Assembly: GCF_002013465.1 (NCBI RefSeq)
Contig: NZ_MAFC01000012.1
Coordinates: 29,351 to 93,350 of the forward strand
Direction: 5' to 3'
DNA from: Mycobacterium sp. D16R12
GTDB taxonomy: Bacteria > Actinomycetota > Actinomycetes > Mycobacteriales > Mycobacteriaceae
Length of the DNA stretch: 64,000 bases
Below are positions 61,435-64,000 of this stretch, one piece after another; the first letter of the stretch is position 1; every line of letters starts with the position of its first letter. Made by a program: the position numbers and the translations under genes. The notes under the pieces were generated by a model. That model made no database searches and had not been told where the DNA came from. It saw only the letters and a list, made by a program, of their open reading frames with translations.

Positions 61435-62750
61435 TGTCTGGCATAGGGCTGCTGCTGGCGGCGATCGTCCTCGTCGGCCTGGGCGGTACGTTCGCGGCCA
61501 TCGACGCGGCCATCAACACCGTGTCCTCGGCGCGTGTCGACGAGTTGGTTCGTGAGGAAAGGCCGGGCGCGGTAAGGCTTTCCGTGGTGATCCGAGACCG
61601 ACCGCGCTATGTGAACCTGGTTGTCCTGCTGCGCACCACCTGCGAGATCCTCTCGACGGTGTGCCTGGCCGGATATCTGACCGCGCGGATGAGCCTGGGT
61701 GCCGCACTGATGATCTCGGCGATCGTCATGGTGGTGACGAGCTTCGTGGCGATCGGGGTGGGTCCGCGTACGTTGGGACGCCAACATGCGTACTCGATAG
61801 CGCTGGGTGCCGCCGTTCCGCTCCAGGTGATTTCGGTGCTGCTGGGTCCCATTTCGCGGCTGCTCATCCTGCTCGGTAACGCGGTGACGCCCGGTCGCGG
61901 TTTCCGCAACGGCCCGTTTGCCTCCGAGATCGAGCTGCGCGAGGTGGTCGACATGGCGCAGCAGCGCGGCGTGGTGGCCGATAACGAGCGTCGAATGATC
62001 CAGTCCGTGTTCGAGCTGGGCGATACACCCGCCCGCGAGGTGATGGTGCCGCGCACCGAGATGGTGTGGATCGAATCCGACAAGACGGCCGGTCAGGCCA
62101 CCTCGCTGGCGGTGCGCAGCGGGCACTCGCGCATCCCGGTGGTCGGAGAGAACGTCGACGACGTCGTCGGGGTGGTCTTTCTCAAGGACCTTGTGCAGCA
62201 GACGTACTACTCGGTGAACGGTGGCCGCGATGTCACCGTGGCGCAGGTGATGAGGCCGGCGGTGTTCGTTCCGGACTCCAAGCCGCTGGATGCGCTGCTG
62301 CGCGAGATGCAGCAGCACCGCAAGCACATGGCGTTGCTCGTCGACGAGTACGGGGCTATCGCCGGGTTGGTGACCATCGAGGACGTGCTGGAGGAGATCG
62401 TCGGGGAGATCGCCGACGAGTACGATCACGACGAGGTCGCTCCGGTGGAGGACTTGAAACACAAGATATTTCGTGTCTCTGCCAGGTTGCCGATCGAAGA
62501 CCTGGGGGAGCTGTACGGCATTGAGTTCGACGAGGACCTGGACGTCGAGACCGTCGGCGGACTCCTCGCATTGGAGCTGGGACGCGTTCCGCTGCCAGGG
62601 TCCAAGGCCGCCTCGCACGGACTTTTGTTACAGGCTGAGGGTGGCCCGGACACCCGGGGCCGGGTGCGCATCGGCACGATTCTGGTGCAACCGGACCCCG
62701 ACGGCGCCGCGGTGTCAGATGACGAGAAAGCGGAGGAAAGAGATGAGTGA
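61434..62750 (+). CDS. CNNM/CBS-domain membrane protein (HlyC/CorC family)
   Basis: 438 residues. DUF21/CNNM membrane domain (1 to about 150, three or four segments), two CBS domains (about 205-330, with [15 protein letters not shown] and [16 protein letters not shown] near the end), and a C-terminal CorC_HlyC domain ([19 protein letters not shown]). Possible Mg2+/divalent cation export; the haemolysin label is historical. ATG 61434 overlaps the ybeY stop; GTG 61431 is an alternative. Matches Rv2366c. Confidence 0.9.
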   Translation: MSGIGLLLAAIVLVGLGGTFAAIDAAINTVSSARVDELVREERPGAVRLSVVIRDRPRYVNLVVLLRTTCEILSTVCLAGYLTARMSLGAALMISAIVMVVTSFVAIGVGPRTLGRQHAYSIALGAAVPLQVISVLLGPISRLLILLGNAVTPGRGFRNGPFASEIELREVVDMAQQRGVVADNERRMIQSVFELGDTPAREVMVPRTEMVWIESDKTAGQATSLAVRSGHSRIPVVGENVDDVVGVVFLKDLVQQTYYSVNGGRDVTVAQVMRPAVFVPDSKPLDALLREMQQHRKHMALLVDEYGAIAGLVTIEDVLEEIVGEIADEYDHDEVAPVEDLKHKIFRVSARLPIEDLGELYGIEFDEDLDVETVGGLLALELGRVPLPGSKAASHGLLLQAEGGPDTRGRVRIGTILVQPDPDGAAVSDDEKAEERDE

Positions 62751-63069
62751 ATTGGACGCCGAAGATAACAAGCTCGTCGTGCTGGCCCGTGGAGCGATGG
62801 GGCGTGCCGAGGCGAAGTCGGGAGGGGCCGTGCGCGATGGCGACGGTCGCACCTATGCCGGTGCGCCGGTGTCGCTTTCGACGCTGTCGCTGACCGCGTT
62901 GCAGGCGGCCGTGGCGGCGGCGGTCTCCAGTGGAGCGTCGGCCATCGAGGCGGCAGTGCTGGTCGGTGGCTCTCACGAGGATCCGGGTATCGCGGCGGTG
63001 CGAGAGCTGTCGCCGTCGGCGACGGTCATCGTGACCGATCGCACCGGTGTGCCTGCGGGGCAGTTGTGA
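62743..63069 (+). CDS. Cytidine-deaminase-fold protein without catalytic residues
   Basis: 108 residues. Aligned to cytidine deaminases by [38 protein letters not shown]; where active enzymes have a Cys/His-Ala-Glu and a Pro-Cys-x2-Cys zinc site, this protein has ALQAAV and no Cys at all. It cannot bind catalytic zinc and is probably a structural or regulatory remnant. GGAGG precedes ATG 62743, which overlaps the previous gene by 8 nt; the stop overlaps era. Matches Rv2365c. Confidence 0.8.
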   Translation: MSELDAEDNKLVVLARGAMGRAEAKSGGAVRDGDGRTYAGAPVSLSTLSLTALQAAVAAAVSSGASAIEAAVLVGGSHEDPGIAAVRELSPSATVIVTDRTGVPAGQL

Positions 63070-63986
63070 GCGAATCCGATCAGGAGTTCCGTTCTGGCTT
63101 CGTCTGTTTCGTCGGGCGGCCGAACACCGGTAAGTCGACGCTGACCAATGCGCTGGTCGGGCAGAAGGTCGCCATCACCTCGAACCGGCCGCAGACCACC
63201 CGGCACACGATTCGCGGGATCGTGCACCGCGAGAACTACCAGATCGTCCTCGTAGACACTCCGGGGCTGCATCGGCCGCGCACGCTACTCGGGCAACGGC
63301 TCAACGACCTTGTGCGCGATACGTATTCCGAGGTCGACGTGATCGGCTTGTGCATTCCGGCCGATGAGGGTATCGGGCCGGGCGACAAGTGGATCCACGA
63401 GCAGATCAAGCTCATCGCGCCGCGCACCACGCTGATCGCGATCGTCACCAAGATCGACAAGGTGAGCAAGGAGCGGGTGGCCGAGCAGCTGCTGTCGGTG
63501 TCCGAGCTCGTCGGGCCGGATGTAGACATTGTTCCGGTGTCTGCCGTCTCCGGAGCCCAAGTTGAGGTGTTGACAGAGGTTTTGGCGTCCAAGCTGCAGC
63601 CTGGGCCCGCGTTCTACCCCGATGGTGAGCTGACCGATGAGCCCGAAGAGGTGCTCATGGCGGAGCTGATCCGTGAGGCCGCACTCGAAGGTGTGCGTGA
63701 TGAGCTGCCGCACTCGTTGGCGGTGGTGATCGACGAGGTGAACGAACGCGAGGGTCGGCCCGAGGGCTCGGAGCTGATCGATGTGCACGCGATTCTCTAC
63801 GTCGAGCGGGACAGCCAGAAGGGCATCGTCATCGGCAAGGGCGGATCGCGGCTACGCGAAGTCGGGACCAACGCGCGCAAGCAGATCGAAAAGCTGCTCG
63901 GCACCAAGGTTTTCCTGGATCTGCGGGTCAAGGTAGCCAAGAACTGGCAGCGCGACCCCAAGCAGCTCGGCAAGCTCGGGTTCTAA
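63066..63986 (+). CDS. era: GTPase Era
   Basis: 306 residues. G domain GRPNTGKSTLTNALVG, DTPGLHRP, VTKIDKV; C-terminal KH domain with GIVIGKGGSRLREVGTNARKQIEKLLG that binds the 3' end of 16S rRNA. Acts in 30S assembly. GTG 63066 overlaps the preceding stop. The final bases 63987-64000 hold no further feature. Confidence 0.96.
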   Translation: MSESDQEFRSGFVCFVGRPNTGKSTLTNALVGQKVAITSNRPQTTRHTIRGIVHRENYQIVLVDTPGLHRPRTLLGQRLNDLVRDTYSEVDVIGLCIPADEGIGPGDKWIHEQIKLIAPRTTLIAIVTKIDKVSKERVAEQLLSVSELVGPDVDIVPVSAVSGAQVEVLTEVLASKLQPGPAFYPDGELTDEPEEVLMAELIREAALEGVRDELPHSLAVVIDEVNEREGRPEGSELIDVHAILYVERDSQKGIVIGKGGSRLREVGTNARKQIEKLLGTKVFLDLRVKVAKNWQRDPKQLGKLGF

Positions 63987-64000
63987 CTCGCCCACCCCCC

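Noticed and set aside
1..64000. CRISPR arrays, tRNA or rRNA genes, prophage
   Set aside because: No regularly spaced repeats, no cloverleaf candidates or rRNA sequences, and no integrase or structural phage genes were seen on reading both strands.

Overview
The window is a chromosome segment from a mycobacterium. Gene order (rne, rplU-rpmA-obg-proB, proA, MoxR/VWA pair, nadD-rsfS-gpgP-octT-degV-comEA-comEC, holA/rpsT, the ATP-grasp/alpha-E/transglutaminase trio, lepA, GH15 trehalase, sulfate transport and assimilation, hemW, hrcA-dnaJ2-rsmE-phoH-ybeY-CBS protein-era) matches the order I know from Mycobacterium tuberculosis Rv2444c-Rv2364c, mostly inverted. No PE/PPE genes are present, CysN is not fused to CysC, and several accessory blocks interrupt the backbone. 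This fits a rapid grower such as the Mycobacteroides abscessus/chelonae group; that placement is inference, not proven here.

Layout. 1-6280: end of rne, two small exported proteins on the minus strand, then rplU-rpmA-obg-proB. 6369-9037: four tandem paralogous exported proteins. 9039-19347: rbsK and proA diverging from leaderless promoters, a MoxR/VWA pair, then NAD, ribosome-silencing, methylglucose-lipopolysaccharide and ComEA/ComEC genes. 19355-25311 (minus): accessory block with a DinB-fold protein, a flavoprotein and a four-gene membrane/cupredoxin-like operon. 25465-33766: holA and rpsT around a shared terminator, the ATP-grasp trio, TetR, a PemK-like protein and lepA. 33779-39370: DUF899, nitronate monooxygenase, trehalase and two DUF3298-type lipoproteins. 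39360-44246 (minus): a second membrane/periplasmic operon resembling the first, plus a flavoprotein. 44307-54987: sulfur region, with subI-cysTWA on plus, and sirA-cysH-cysD-cysN-che1 on minus. 55137-63986: hemW, then the hrcA-to-era backbone.

How the genes work together. The sulfate ABC transporter imports sulfate, CysDN makes APS, the iron-sulfur CysH reduces APS, and SirA reduces sulfite using siroheme whose iron is inserted by the Che1-type chelatase. Both sulfur operons are preceded by a short leaderless ORF ending in clustered cysteine codons, which matches cysteine-responsive attenuation known in mycobacteria. GpgP and OctT serve methylglucose lipopolysaccharide assembly. RplU, RpmA, Obg, RsfS, RpsT, LepA, YbeY, RsmE and Era serve ribosome assembly or function.

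Most notable: (i) two operons each encode a polytopic membrane protein with a duplicated Asp-x3-His-x3-Gly-x-Asp...Pro-(x)-His motif beside exported candidate metal-binding proteins; (ii) four related 9-11-codon mini-ORFs sit at gene junctions, usually overlapping both neighbours; (iii) a 23-bp inverted repeat flanks a small winged-helix-like gene, with a third copy 29 kb away; (iv) many genes start directly 6-8 nt after a TANNNT -10 box, indicating leaderless mRNAs.
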